Source: Alphaproteobacteria bacterium (GTDB taxonomy: Bacteria; Pseudomonadota; Alphaproteobacteria; UBA6615). Taken from it: a DNA stretch of 35,368 bases. Both the position numbers and the translations under genes were made by a program. The stretch spans positions 1 through 35,368 of the forward strand of contig JANQOE010000137.1 of the NCBI GenBank assembly GCA_028279245.1. The letters are read 5' to 3'. This document shows positions 1 through 8,140 of the stretch, piece after piece (the first letter of the stretch is position 1; each line of letters begins with the position of its first letter). The notes below the pieces were generated by a model, which searched no databases, was not told where the DNA came from, and saw only the letters and a list, made by a program, of their open reading frames with translations.

Positions 1-426
1 TGCCCCTACGACGGGCCCACGCCGCCGGACTCGGTAGCAAAGGTGGTGGCGTCCCTGTTGGCGATGGGGTGCTACGAAGTGAGCCTGGGCGAGACGATCG
101 GCGCGGGTACACCGGATACCGTGATACCGATGCTGGATGCGGTGCTCGCGGTGGCTCCGGCGAAGAAGCTTGCGGGGCATTACCACGACACCAGACATCG
201 CGCGCTCGACAACATTCGAGTCAGCCTGGCGCGCGGGTTGCGCACATTCGACGCGGCGGTTGGCGGACTTGGCGGCTGCCCCTATGCCCCAGGCGCCAAA
301 GGCAATGTCGCAACCGGCGCCGTAGCAGCGATGCTGGCGAAGGATGGCTACGAGACGGGGCTCGACCCCGAAAAGCTTGATGCGGCGGCATCGTTCGCTG
401 CCTCGCTAAGGAAGGCAGAGCCGTGA
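1..426 (+). CDS. mvaB: Hydroxymethylglutaryl-CoA lyase, C-terminal part (5' end outside window)
   Basis: The first 142 codons read open from the window edge and give the C-terminal half of a DRE-TIM metallolyase. The family cleaves HMG-CoA to acetoacetate and acetyl-CoA, the last step of leucine degradation, in the cytoplasm. The metal-binding H-x-H-D motif is seen as GHYHDTRH around residue 60. The catalytic-cysteine loop GGLGGCPYAPGAKGN is intact near residue 90. The residues after H-x-H-D (TRHRAL) differ from the usual TYGQAL, so the protein is somewhat divergent. The stop TGA overlaps the next gene's GTG start by 4 bases (GTGA), so the two are translationally coupled. The gene would be called liuE in a liu cluster. 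The usual family length is about 300 residues, so roughly half lies upstream of the window. Confidence 0.93.
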   Translation, partial: CPYDGPTPPDSVAKVVASLLAMGCYEVSLGETIGAGTPDTVIPMLDAVLAVAPAKKLAGHYHDTRHRALDNIRVSLARGLRTFDAAVGGLGGCPYAPGAKGNVATGAVAAMLAKDGYETGLDPEKLDAAASFAASLRKAEP

Positions 427-1211
427 CCGAAAAGACCACCAGGATCGTCACGGATGACCGCGGCGTGGCGCGTCTGACGTTGGCGCGGCCGCGCAAACAC
501 AATGCGATGTCCGCAACCATGATCGCGGAACTGACGGAAGCCGCACACGCGCTGGGTGCGTCGCAGGACGTTCGGGTCGTGGTGTTGTCCGGCGAGGGTC
601 CGAGTTTCTGTGCCGGCGGCGATCTGGTTTGGATGAAAGAACAGTTCCCGGCGACCCGGGAACAGCGAATGGCCGAGGCGCGCAAGCTGGCGTCGATGCT
701 GCGTGCCCTCAACGAAATGCCGAAGCCATTAATCGCCCGGGTGCACGGGGCCGCGTATGGCGGTGGCGTCGGCCTGCTGGCTGTTTGCGATACGGTCGTC
801 GCGGCTGACGATGCGATGTTCGGCCTTACCGAGACGCGGCTCGGCCTAATTCCGGCGACCATCAGTCCATATGTACTAGCTCGTATTGGCGAGGGTGCGG
901 CGCGGCGGGTCATGTTGTCCGGACGAAGGTTCGGGGCCGAAGAGGCGTTTGCGCTGGGCCTCGTCGCTAAGGTCGCCCCGGGGCCAGCCTTGGATGTCGC
1001 GGTGGAGGCGGAGGTCCTGCCCTACTTTGACGCGGCACCAGAGGCGGTGGGCGCCGCCAAACGGCTGGCCCGGTGGATCGGGCCCCACATTGACGAGGCA
1101 CTGATCGAGGCGACGATCGAACGGCTTGCTGATACCTGGGAGACGGCCGCCGCGCAGGAGGGCATCACTGCTTTTTTTGAGGGGCGGAAGCCGGCGTGGG
1201 CGCGGCGCTGA
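423..1211 (+). CDS. Enoyl-CoA hydratase/isomerase family protein, probably methylglutaconyl-CoA hydratase
   Basis: This 262-residue crotonase-fold protein has a GTG start overlapping the stop of the HMG-CoA lyase gene. The oxyanion-hole segments are visible: SFCAGGDL near residue 61 and AAYGGGVGLLAVCD near residue 109. The acid/base region FGLTETRLGLIPATI near residue 133 carries the expected glutamate. The crotonase family hydrates or isomerises acyl-CoA thioesters. Coupling to HMG-CoA lyase argues for 3-methylglutaconyl-CoA hydratase (LiuC-like), which makes HMG-CoA in leucine/isovalerate catabolism. That specificity is inferred from context, since crotonase substrates cannot be read from the sequence. 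No terminator is obvious in the 150 bases that follow. Confidence 0.9.
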   Translation: MTEKTTRIVTDDRGVARLTLARPRKHNAMSATMIAELTEAAHALGASQDVRVVVLSGEGPSFCAGGDLVWMKEQFPATREQRMAEARKLASMLRALNEMPKPLIARVHGAAYGGGVGLLAVCDTVVAADDAMFGLTETRLGLIPATISPYVLARIGEGAARRVMLSGRRFGAEEAFALGLVAKVAPGPALDVAVEAEVLPYFDAAPEAVGAAKRLARWIGPHIDEALIEATIERLADTWETAAAQEGITAFFEGRKPAWARR

Positions 1212-1361
1212 CCTCTCTTCAGCCGCGCAAAGGCTCGTAAAATTAAGGATTTAGCCGCTATTCGGATGTAACCGTGGCTGGCGATTCGAGCTGTGCCAAA
1301 CAGCATATCTCGTCTCGGTAGCCGCTTATCCTGCGTTTCACTCGGTGGCCGCGAATCTAAA

Positions 1362-3194
1362 ATGAAAAGAGCCTCCAATTGGCTTGCCGATGCCGGCGCA
1401 CCTCGTCGGCGACTGATCGCCGCGGCTGCTGTTGCCCTGGCAGGCGTGCTCATCTTCGCCCTTTCCGGCGCCATCGATTTGTTTGAGACGTTCTACGATC
1501 TAACGCGCAAGTACGAAGACTACGAACTGGACGAGATCGCGACTGTGGCGGTGTTCTCGCCCGCGTTGTTGTTGCTCTATTTCGTAATCGATGTCGCTGG
1601 TGAGCGCCGGACGGAGCGTACAAATCGGCAACTCTGTGCCGGCATTCTGAGCGGTACACCGCACTCCGTGGCGATCACCGATGCCGCCGGCAACCTGCTG
1701 TACATGAATGCAGCCGGGTATCGGTTGCACGGGTTTGAAGATGCCGATGACCTCACCGGCCAATCGTACCTTGAGCTGTTCTCGGAGGACGCCCGCGAGG
1801 ACCTAGTGTATCAGGCGCTGCCAAGGGCGCAGGAGGACGGGGCGTGGGACGGCTACTCGACGCGGCTCACTGCAAGTCGTCAGGAGGTTCCGACATCGGA
1901 AGTCATTATCTGCCACCGCGACCGGGCGGGCCGGATTGCCAATTTCTCGTTCCTGGGACGCGATCTGAGTGAACGGGTCGCCTACGAGGATCGGCTGCGG
2001 CAGAAACAGCGCCTCGAGTCGGTTGGGCACCTGGCGGGAGGGGTTGCCCACCAGTTCAACAACCTACTGATGATCATCATCGGCTACACGAATCGGGCCA
2101 AGAAGGCCAAGGAGATTGAAGCTGCGCAGGCCAGCCTCGAACAAGTACTAAAGGCGGCGAATACAGCATCGGGCATGACTCGCGAGCTATTAATCTTCTC
2201 CCGCCGAGACGGCAGCGACAAGCAAGTGTTCTCGGTCTCCGAGGCGGTCGATAGCATGATGACACTGTTCAGGCCGTTGGTCGGCGAGCTGTGCCGCCTG
2301 GATTGCCGGATCAATCACGACGACACCTGGGTCGAAGCGGACCCGGAAAACCTGAACCACGCCATCATGAATATGGTCACCAATGCCCGGGACGCGATGC
2401 CGGACGGGGGACTGATTCAGGTGAGTGTGGACTGGTACACGGGGGATCGGCACCACCACCCCACGTTCGGCACCATGACCGACCAGATCTACGTGATGAT
2501 CAGTGTGCGGGACGAGGGCCAGGGCATGACGAAGGAGACGCTCGACCGGATCTTCGAGCCCTTCTTCACGACCAAGGCTGTGGGCAAAGGGACCGGACTG
2601 GGGCTGCCGGTTGTGCTCGGCTTCGTCGAGGCCTCGGAAGGCGCGCTGGACGTCGAGAGCGAGCCGGGCCGTGGAACGGCGTTCAAACTCTACCTGCCGG
2701 CGGCACAGCGCGTCATCGAGACAAACGATGTTGACGACGAGGTAGCCAGCGCCCCCGAAGGCGCAACGATCTTGCTCGTCGATGACCAGGACGAGTTGCG
2801 ATCACTGCTGCGCGAGAGCCTGACCGAAATGGGCTTTAACGTGCTGACCGCGGGCGACGGCCAAACCGCCGTGGAGATCGAACAGTCCTACGGCGAGAAG
2901 ATCGACCTGCTGCTGACCGACATAATCATGCCGCGGATGAACGGTATCGACTTGGCAGCGGAGCTGACGAAGCAGGATCCTTCGCTGAACGTGGTGTTCA
3001 TGACCGGCTATCCGGGACAGGCGGGCGACAAGACACTGACGCCGCCGGACGGGGCCATCGTCTTGCAGAAGCCGGTGGCGAACGAACTGCTGGTGCAGAC
3101 CCTCACCCGCGCGCTGCGGACGCCCGGCGATCGCTCCAATGTGACATCTATCGCCGACCACGCAGGGGCAGCAACGGACCCAGCCGCAGTCTGA
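1362..3194 (+). CDS. Hybrid sensor histidine kinase (2 TM - PAS - HisKA - HATPase - REC)
   Basis: I chose the ATG at 1362 (610 residues). An in-frame GTG at 1293 would add 23 residues unlike the family and has no better ribosome site. Two membrane helices at about residues 17-36 and 61-79 flank a short acidic loop (YDLTRKYEDYELDE). A PAS domain spans about 95-205. The H-box is GGVAHQFNN with the phosphorylated His near 230. The N-box is MNMVTNARDAMPDGG, and the FEPFFTTK and GKGTGLGL segments complete the ATPase domain. A C-terminal receiver domain starts near 470, with the phospho-acceptor Asp in LLLTDIIMP near 520. The H-box/GKGTGLGL type usually signals to a separate regulator or by phosphorelay. 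No DNA-binding partner is adjacent, so it is an orphan of unknown signal. It stands alone between two catabolic operons. Confidence 0.92.
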   Translation: MKRASNWLADAGAPRRRLIAAAAVALAGVLIFALSGAIDLFETFYDLTRKYEDYELDEIATVAVFSPALLLLYFVIDVAGERRTERTNRQLCAGILSGTPHSVAITDAAGNLLYMNAAGYRLHGFEDADDLTGQSYLELFSEDAREDLVYQALPRAQEDGAWDGYSTRLTASRQEVPTSEVIICHRDRAGRIANFSFLGRDLSERVAYEDRLRQKQRLESVGHLAGGVAHQFNNLLMIIIGYTNRAKKAKEIEAAQASLEQVLKAANTASGMTRELLIFSRRDGSDKQVFSVSEAVDSMMTLFRPLVGELCRLDCRINHDDTWVEADPENLNHAIMNMVTNARDAMPDGGLIQVSVDWYTGDRHHHPTFGTMTDQIYVMISVRDEGQGMTKETLDRIFEPFFTTKAVGKGTGLGLPVVLGFVEASEGALDVESEPGRGTAFKLYLPAAQRVIETNDVDDEVASAPEGATILLVDDQDELRSLLRESLTEMGFNVLTAGDGQTAVEIEQSYGEKIDLLLTDIIMPRMNGIDLAAELTKQDPSLNVVFMTGYPGQAGDKTLTPPDGAIVLQKPVANELLVQTLTRALRTPGDRSNVTSIADHAGAATDPAAV

Positions 3195-3282
3195 GACCGG
3201 CATGCGCCCCGTCCAGGCTGGCATTGCCGTTACTTTTCCAAGTCGTCTACACTCCCGATAGAGCCAAAGAAGCCGTGCATCA

Positions 3283-3288
3283 AGGAGG
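3283..3288 (+). promoter_or_regulatory. Shine-Dalgarno AGGAGG fixing the start of the hydantoinase A gene
   Basis: AGGAGG lies 4 bases before the GTG at 3293. The longer reading frame from 3224 would start inside an unlikely leader without a ribosome site, so 3293 is preferred. Confidence 0.75.
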
Positions 3289-3292
3289 AACG

Positions 3293-5320
3293 GTGACGCG
3301 TCGCCTGGTTGGGGTCGATGTGGGTGGGACTTTTACGGACTTCGTCGCCTATGACGAAGCTACCCGCTCCATTGACGTTTGGAAGAACCTCTCCACGCCC
3401 GAAGACCCGACCGATGGCGTGCTGACCGGGCTTGGCCGGGTCGATAGTGACAGCATCGCTCACCTGCGGCTCGGTACGACGGTTGCGACCAATACGATCC
3501 TCGAGCGCCGCGGCGCGACAGTCGCTTACCTGACGACCCGCGGCTTCCGGGACGTGCCGTTCATCCAGCGGGGCAACCGGAAGAGCCATTACGACATCAC
3601 TTGGATCAAGCCCGATCCGCTGGTGAAGCGCCGGCATTGCCTGGAGGTCAACGAACGGACGGACCGCGACGGCCGCACGGTCGAACCGCTGGATGAGGCG
3701 CAGGTGCGGGAGATTGCCAAAGAGATCAGCAACAGCTCGGACATTGAGGCGGTGGCGGTCAATCTGCTGTTCTCGTTTCTGGCGCCGGCGCATGAGCAGC
3801 GGATCCGCGAAATCTTTGCCGAACTGTGTCCGGGTCTCCCGGTCTCGATTTCGTACGACGTGCTGCCGCGCTGGAAGGAATATGAACGCGCGGCGACGAC
3901 GATCGCCGATGCCTATCTGAAGCCGGGGGTCGGCCGCTACCTGAATCGGATGGCGGACCGGCTGGCCGAGCGCGGCCTGCAGAATAAGGTCGTGGTCATC
4001 AAGTCGAATGGCGGCGAGATGTCCCTCGGCGGTGCCGCGGCCGCGCCGATCCACATGACGGTTTCTGGACCGAGCGGCGGCGTGATCGGCGCCAAGCACT
4101 TGGCCGGGTTGGCCGGCATCCGCAACCTCGTCACCTTCGATATGGGCGGCACCTCGACGGACTGCTCGACAGTGGTCGATGGCGCCGAGAACTTCACGAC
4201 CAACTTCGAGGTCGAATGGGGCCTGCCGATCCAGGTGCCGATGATCGATATCCGGACCATCGGCGCCGGGGGTGGATCGATCGCTTGGATCGACAAGGGC
4301 GGCATGTTGCGGGTCGGCCCGCAAAGCGCCGGCGCGGATCCAGGACCGGCCTGCTATGGCAAGGGTGGCGTGGCCACGGTGACTGACGCCAACGTCGTGT
4401 TGGGGCGGATCAGTCCGGAGAACTTCCTGGGCGGGGCAATGGCGCTGGACGCCGAGGCGGCGCGTGCCGCAGTCGGCAAGATTGGCGAACAGATCGGGCA
4501 AACGGTGGAAGACGCCGCGTTGGCCATCCTGCGGATCGCCAACACCAGCATGGTCGGCGCATTGCGGGCCGTGTTGGTCGAGCGCGGTCTCGATCCGCGC
4601 GACTTCACGTTGCTGGCCTTCGGTGGTGCCGGCCCGCTGCATGTGGCGGACCTGATGGTCGAGGCGACGATACCGAACGGGATGGTGCCGAACTATCCGG
4701 GCCAGTTCTCCGCCTATGGGTTCCTGATGACCAATGCGCGGGTCGACCGGCATCGGACGGTGCAGATGTCATCGCTCGACTTCCATCCGGGCCGGGCCAC
4801 CGATGCCATGCACGAACTGGTGCAGACGGCCGTCGCCGACCTGGCGCGACAAGGGTACCGGGAGCGGGTCGAGGTCACGCGGTCCATGGAGATGCGATAC
4901 CTGGGCCAGAACTACGAGCTGGAGTTACCGATCGATTTCGACGTGTTCGACGACACGACCACCGCGGCGGTGTGGCAGGCCTTTCACGACCTGCACGCGG
5001 CCCGCTTCGGTTTCAACGTCCCCAACAGCATCATCGAGGTCGTCAACTTCATGGTGACCGCGATCTCCGCCACGGAGAAGCCGGCGCTACCCAGACTGTC
5101 TGACGCAACTGAGCCGGCGGTGCCGACGGGGCAACGGCTGGTACGCTATGAAGACGGCGCGCACGAGAGCCCGGTGTATCAGCGCGACCGTTTGCTGGCC
5201 GGACATGTGATCGAGGGGCCGGCTCTGGTGGAAGAAGCGGCGTCGGTCACGGTCATCCGGCCAGGTCAGCGAATTACTGTCGACGCCTTCGGCAACATGG
5301 CCATCGGAACGGTCCAATGA
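3293..5320 (+). CDS. hyuA: Hydantoinase/oxoprolinase family protein, subunit A
   Basis: The GTG start at 3293 gives 675 residues, typical for HyuA. The N-terminus is VTRRLVGVDVGGTFTDF, the ASKHA-fold phosphate-binding loop of this ATP-dependent family. A second ATPase signature is TFDMGGTSTDCS near residue 282. IDIRTIGAGGGSIAWID, FGGAGPLH and a C-terminal beta-rich domain also match the family. HyuA/HyuB pairs hydrolyse cyclic amides such as N-methylhydantoin, 5-oxoproline or caprolactam with ATP. Close relatives are acetone and acetophenone carboxylase subunits. Here the substrate is unknown. The stop overlaps the hyuB start (ATGA), so the subunits are made together. There is no frameshift and catalytic motifs look intact. 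Confidence 0.93.
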   Translation: MTRRLVGVDVGGTFTDFVAYDEATRSIDVWKNLSTPEDPTDGVLTGLGRVDSDSIAHLRLGTTVATNTILERRGATVAYLTTRGFRDVPFIQRGNRKSHYDITWIKPDPLVKRRHCLEVNERTDRDGRTVEPLDEAQVREIAKEISNSSDIEAVAVNLLFSFLAPAHEQRIREIFAELCPGLPVSISYDVLPRWKEYERAATTIADAYLKPGVGRYLNRMADRLAERGLQNKVVVIKSNGGEMSLGGAAAAPIHMTVSGPSGGVIGAKHLAGLAGIRNLVTFDMGGTSTDCSTVVDGAENFTTNFEVEWGLPIQVPMIDIRTIGAGGGSIAWIDKGGMLRVGPQSAGADPGPACYGKGGVATVTDANVVLGRISPENFLGGAMALDAEAARAAVGKIGEQIGQTVEDAALAILRIANTSMVGALRAVLVERGLDPRDFTLLAFGGAGPLHVADLMVEATIPNGMVPNYPGQFSAYGFLMTNARVDRHRTVQMSSLDFHPGRATDAMHELVQTAVADLARQGYRERVEVTRSMEMRYLGQNYELELPIDFDVFDDTTTAAVWQAFHDLHAARFGFNVPNSIIEVVNFMVTAISATEKPALPRLSDATEPAVPTGQRLVRYEDGAHESPVYQRDRLLAGHVIEGPALVEEAASVTVIRPGQRITVDAFGNMAIGTVQ

Positions 5321-7044
5321 ACGCCGCGGCCCGCCAGACCGACATGGTCACCCTGAATGTCATCGATTCCACGATGGTGGCAATCTGCCGGGAGATGGGG
5401 ATCGTGCTGATGAAGACGTCGTATTCGACGATCTTCAACGAAGGGCTGGACTTCACCTGCGCGATTGCCGATCCGGATGGCGAGATGCTGGCGGTGGCTG
5501 ATTATTGCCCGGCGCAGATCGGCGGGATGCCCGTCGTCATCAAGGCCTCGGTCAAGGAGTTGGCCGTCGAGGATATGCAGCCCGGCGATGTGATCGTGCA
5601 TAACGATCCGTACCGCGGTGGTTTGCATACGCCGGAGCACACGTTCTTCCAGCCGATCTTCGTCGACGGCGAATTGATGGGCTACGCCGTGGCGATCGGG
5701 CACGTATCGGAAACTGGCGGCTCGGTGCCCGGCGGGTTTGCCAGCGAGGCGACCGAGATCTTTCACGAAGGCCTGCGGGTGCCGCCGGTCAAGATCAAGC
5801 GCGCCGGCAAGGATGTGGATGACGTCTGGAAGCTGTTGCTGGCAAACGTCCGGACGCCCCGACAGAATTATGGCGACTACCGCGCGCTGATCAGCTCGGT
5901 GGATCTCGGCCAGGCCCGCATTGCCGACCTCATCACGAAGTACGGCAAGGCGACATTTCGGCAGGCTTGCCGGGACTTGTTGGACTATTCCGAGGATCGG
6001 ATGCGCGCGGAGCTGTCAGCGTTTCCCGATGGCAAGTACAGCTTCGACGATTTCATGGAGGATGATGGGATCGTCGACCAACGGTTCCATATCCGGGTCG
6101 ACTGTTTCGTGCAAGATGACGAGATCATCGTCGACTTTTCACGCTCCGACAAACAGGCGCATGGCGCCATCAACGCGACGCTCGGCGTGACCTGGTCGGC
6201 GAGTTTCAATGCAATTCTGCATTTGACCGATCCCGCCATACCGAAAAACTCCGGGTGCTTTCGACCGATCAAAGTGCTGGCGCCGGGCGGGACGATGGTC
6301 AATGTCGACTATCCGGCACCGGAGGTTGGCGGCAATACGGAGACTCATCCCCGCATCGCCTACACCGTCATTGGCGCGCTGGCACAGGCGGTGCCGGACC
6401 GGGCGCCGGCCACGGATGCGGGGACGCACTGCAACTTCCTGTTCGGCGGGAACGACCCGCGCAGCGGCGAGTACTACGTCTGCTACGATTTCCTGTCAGC
6501 TGGCTGGGGCGGGCGGCCATTCGCCGACGGCAACAACGCCGTCAACTGCATTAACGGCAATTGCCGGATGATCCCGACCGAGGTGTTCGAGGTGCGCTAC
6601 CCCTGGCTGGTCGAAGAGTTTGCGCTCGTGCCGGACAGCGGCGGAGCCGGCAAGTATCGGGGCGGCCTGGGCGTCACCAAGCGGTTCGTCTGCCGGGACG
6701 CGCCGATCACCGTCAGCCACATGGGCGACCGCCACAAGACGGCACCCTGGGGGCTGCATGGGGGACGCGAAGCACGGACGGCAGAGCTGCGGATCATGCG
6801 GGCTGGCACGAAGGAGTGGCTCTCGGCGGTGGAGGATGCAGGTAAGATCAGTCCCAGCAAGTTCGCCGGACTGACAGTGCAGCCCGGCGACCGGATCTCC
6901 CTGACGACCGGCGGTGGCGGCGGTTGGGGGGCGCCTTCGGAGCGGGATGCCGGTTCGATCGACGAGGATCTGCGGGAAGGCTGGGTCACGGCGGATGCTG
7001 TACGCGGCGACTATGGCCGCGCCGGTGCGGAGGGCGATGACTGA
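5317..7044 (+). CDS. hyuB: Hydantoinase/oxoprolinase family protein, subunit B
   Basis: This 575-residue protein has its ATG within the stop of hyuA (4-base overlap). It is full length for HyuB and shows family landmarks: FTCAIADPDGEML near residue 46, DVIVHNDPYRGGLHTPEH near 90, and a C-terminal segment FALVPDSGGAGKYRGGLG. A glycine-rich tail, TTGGGGGWGAP, is also typical. In known complexes HyuB forms the metal-containing active-site subunit that works with the ATPase subunit HyuA. It has no signal peptide, so it is cytoplasmic. Its stop overlaps the start of a small Cys-rich ORF (TGATG), suggesting a three-component enzyme. Cyclic-amide hydrolase is the best general call, but a carboxylase-like activity cannot be excluded. 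Confidence 0.93.
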   Translation: MNAAARQTDMVTLNVIDSTMVAICREMGIVLMKTSYSTIFNEGLDFTCAIADPDGEMLAVADYCPAQIGGMPVVIKASVKELAVEDMQPGDVIVHNDPYRGGLHTPEHTFFQPIFVDGELMGYAVAIGHVSETGGSVPGGFASEATEIFHEGLRVPPVKIKRAGKDVDDVWKLLLANVRTPRQNYGDYRALISSVDLGQARIADLITKYGKATFRQACRDLLDYSEDRMRAELSAFPDGKYSFDDFMEDDGIVDQRFHIRVDCFVQDDEIIVDFSRSDKQAHGAINATLGVTWSASFNAILHLTDPAIPKNSGCFRPIKVLAPGGTMVNVDYPAPEVGGNTETHPRIAYTVIGALAQAVPDRAPATDAGTHCNFLFGGNDPRSGEYYVCYDFLSAGWGGRPFADGNNAVNCINGNCRMIPTEVFEVRYPWLVEEFALVPDSGGAGKYRGGLGVTKRFVCRDAPITVSHMGDRHKTAPWGLHGGREARTAELRIMRAGTKEWLSAVEDAGKISPSKFAGLTVQPGDRISLTTGGGGGWGAPSERDAGSIDEDLREGWVTADAVRGDYGRAGAEGDD

Positions 7045-7238
7045 TGCGGTTTGCCGACGGCGGCTACTACATTGAGGAGTATGTGAAGTGCGCGAACTGC
7101 GGCGTTCTGATCTATGACGGTGGTATACCCGTGGCGCCCGGTTCGCAAGATGTCGTCTGTTCAGACTGGTGCCGCGAATGGAAGTCCCAGCGGGCGGCGG
7201 GTTCCGACCACCCGGTACTGCCGCTGCCGCGATCCTAG
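7044..7238 (+). CDS. Small Cys-rich protein coupled to hydantoinase subunits (putative zinc-binding third subunit)
   Basis: This 64-residue ORF starts at the ATG embedded in the hyuB stop (TGATG), so it is translationally coupled. It contains CANC near residue 17 and CSDWC near residue 41. Two Cys pairs about 20 residues apart could hold one zinc ion, as in a small zinc ribbon. The C-terminus is short and basic to proline-rich. I do not recognise a named family. Acetone carboxylase also has a small zinc-binding gamma subunit beside HyuA/HyuB-like subunits, but that protein is much longer. The placement suggests a structural or maturation subunit of the HyuAB enzyme; this is inference. Confidence 0.72.
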   Translation: MRFADGGYYIEEYVKCANCGVLIYDGGIPVAPGSQDVVCSDWCREWKSQRAAGSDHPVLPLPRS

Positions 7239-7243
7239 TTTCA

Positions 7244-7906
7244 CTATAGGATTCTGTGGCGGGCGAAGACGGTCGCCAGGGACTCGCCGGCCTCCAGTTC
7301 TTGCCGCACCGTGTTCTCCGCGCTGACCTTGTCCAGGGCCGCACGCACGACGTCTTCGACCCGGTCGCCCGGGATCACGACCACGCCGTCGACATCGCCG
7401 AACAGCCAATCGTTTGGCTTGACCGGCACGCCGCCACATTCGACCGGCACATCGATCTGCATCACCATGCCGCGCCCCTTGCTGTCCAGGGGACCGATCC
7501 CGCCGGCGAAGACCGGGAACCGCATCGATCTGATCAGGCGCAGATCGCGGACCAGGCCATCGGTCACGCACCCGGCGGCGCCGCGGGCATTCGCCGCGGT
7601 GCTGAGCAACTCGCCCCAGGGCGCCACGCGGTCGCCTTGGGGACAGGCGAGCACGGCGATGTCATTCGGTTGGAGGTCGTCCACCAACGCGATCTCCAAC
7701 TCATAGGGGTTCACCTTGGGGTCTACATGATAAATCGACATGTAGAGCCCGGTGCGGGCGCGCCCGAACAGGGTTAGCGACTCATCGAGCGGCCGGATCC
7801 CTGGGCCCATCGCGTGGTGCAAACCGCCGAAGCTGTCCAATGTGTCCGAGATGACGGCGGAGTAGAGCTTACTACGCGCTTCGCCAATCAGTTCTTCGCT
7901 GATCAT
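7244..7906 (-). CDS. RraA family protein (4-hydroxy-4-methyl-2-oxoglutarate aldolase-like)
   Basis: This 220-residue minus-strand protein converges on the hydantoinase operon, with 5 bases between stops. The core motif PWGELLSTAANARGAAG followed by VTDGLVRDL (residues about 95-122) is the family signature. Its Arg and Asp residues bind pyruvate and the divalent metal in HMG/CHA aldolases. RraA-fold proteins include pyruvate aldolases, oxaloacetate decarboxylases and the RNase E inhibitor RraA. The length and the GELLS-type active site favour a metal-dependent aldolase or decarboxylase rather than the ribonuclease regulator. The N-terminal SDTLDSFG segment is also typical. The substrate is not evident. 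It may act on a product of the neighbouring ring-opening operon, but the opposite strand weakens that link. Confidence 0.88.
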   Translation of the reverse strand: MISEELIGEARSKLYSAVISDTLDSFGGLHHAMGPGIRPLDESLTLFGRARTGLYMSIYHVDPKVNPYELEIALVDDLQPNDIAVLACPQGDRVAPWGELLSTAANARGAAGCVTDGLVRDLRLIRSMRFPVFAGGIGPLDSKGRGMVMQIDVPVECGGVPVKPNDWLFGDVDGVVVIPGDRVEDVVRAALDKVSAENTVRQELEAGESLATVFARHRIL

Positions 7907-8041
7907 GCCGGCCTGTTCCTTCCGTGGAGACGAGGCGCGAGCGTAGGCCTTGGGCCATTCGGCGGCAACAGGCTGGGCGTGGGCGGGCGGCCAAAGCAGC
8001 GTTGACCCCGGCGGAGGACTACCTATACAAACCCGGACCTT

Positions 8042-8115
8042 GGCCCGGTGGCAGAGTGGCTATGCAGAGGACTGCAAATCCTTGTACGTCGGTTCGATTC
8101 CGGCCCGGGCCTCCA
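8042..8115 (+). tRNA. tRNA-Cys (anticodon GCA)
   Basis: The acceptor stem GGCCCGG (8042-8048) pairs with CCGGGCC (8105-8111), followed by a discriminator T and genome-encoded CCA (8113-8115). The anticodon stem GAGGA/TCCTT encloses loop CTGCAAA (8072-8078), giving anticodon GCA at 8074-8076. The T-stem GTCGG/CCGGC holds loop TTCGATT. The total length is 74 bases. No duplicated 3' end or integrase gene is seen nearby, so there is no sign that an island used it as an attachment site. Confidence 0.95.
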
Positions 8116-8140
8116 ATCCATCGGTCGTGTCGGCGCCACA

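Noticed and set aside
3230-4753. 507-codon open frame on the minus strand under hyuA
   Set aside because: It is a shadow of high-GC codon usage in hyuA. It has Arg/His/Asp-rich composition with no recognisable motif, and the plus-strand gene is certain.
8042-8140. tRNA-Cys as an integration site for a genomic island
   Set aside because: There is no integrase, no repeated 3' tRNA fragment in the window and no composition break next to it.
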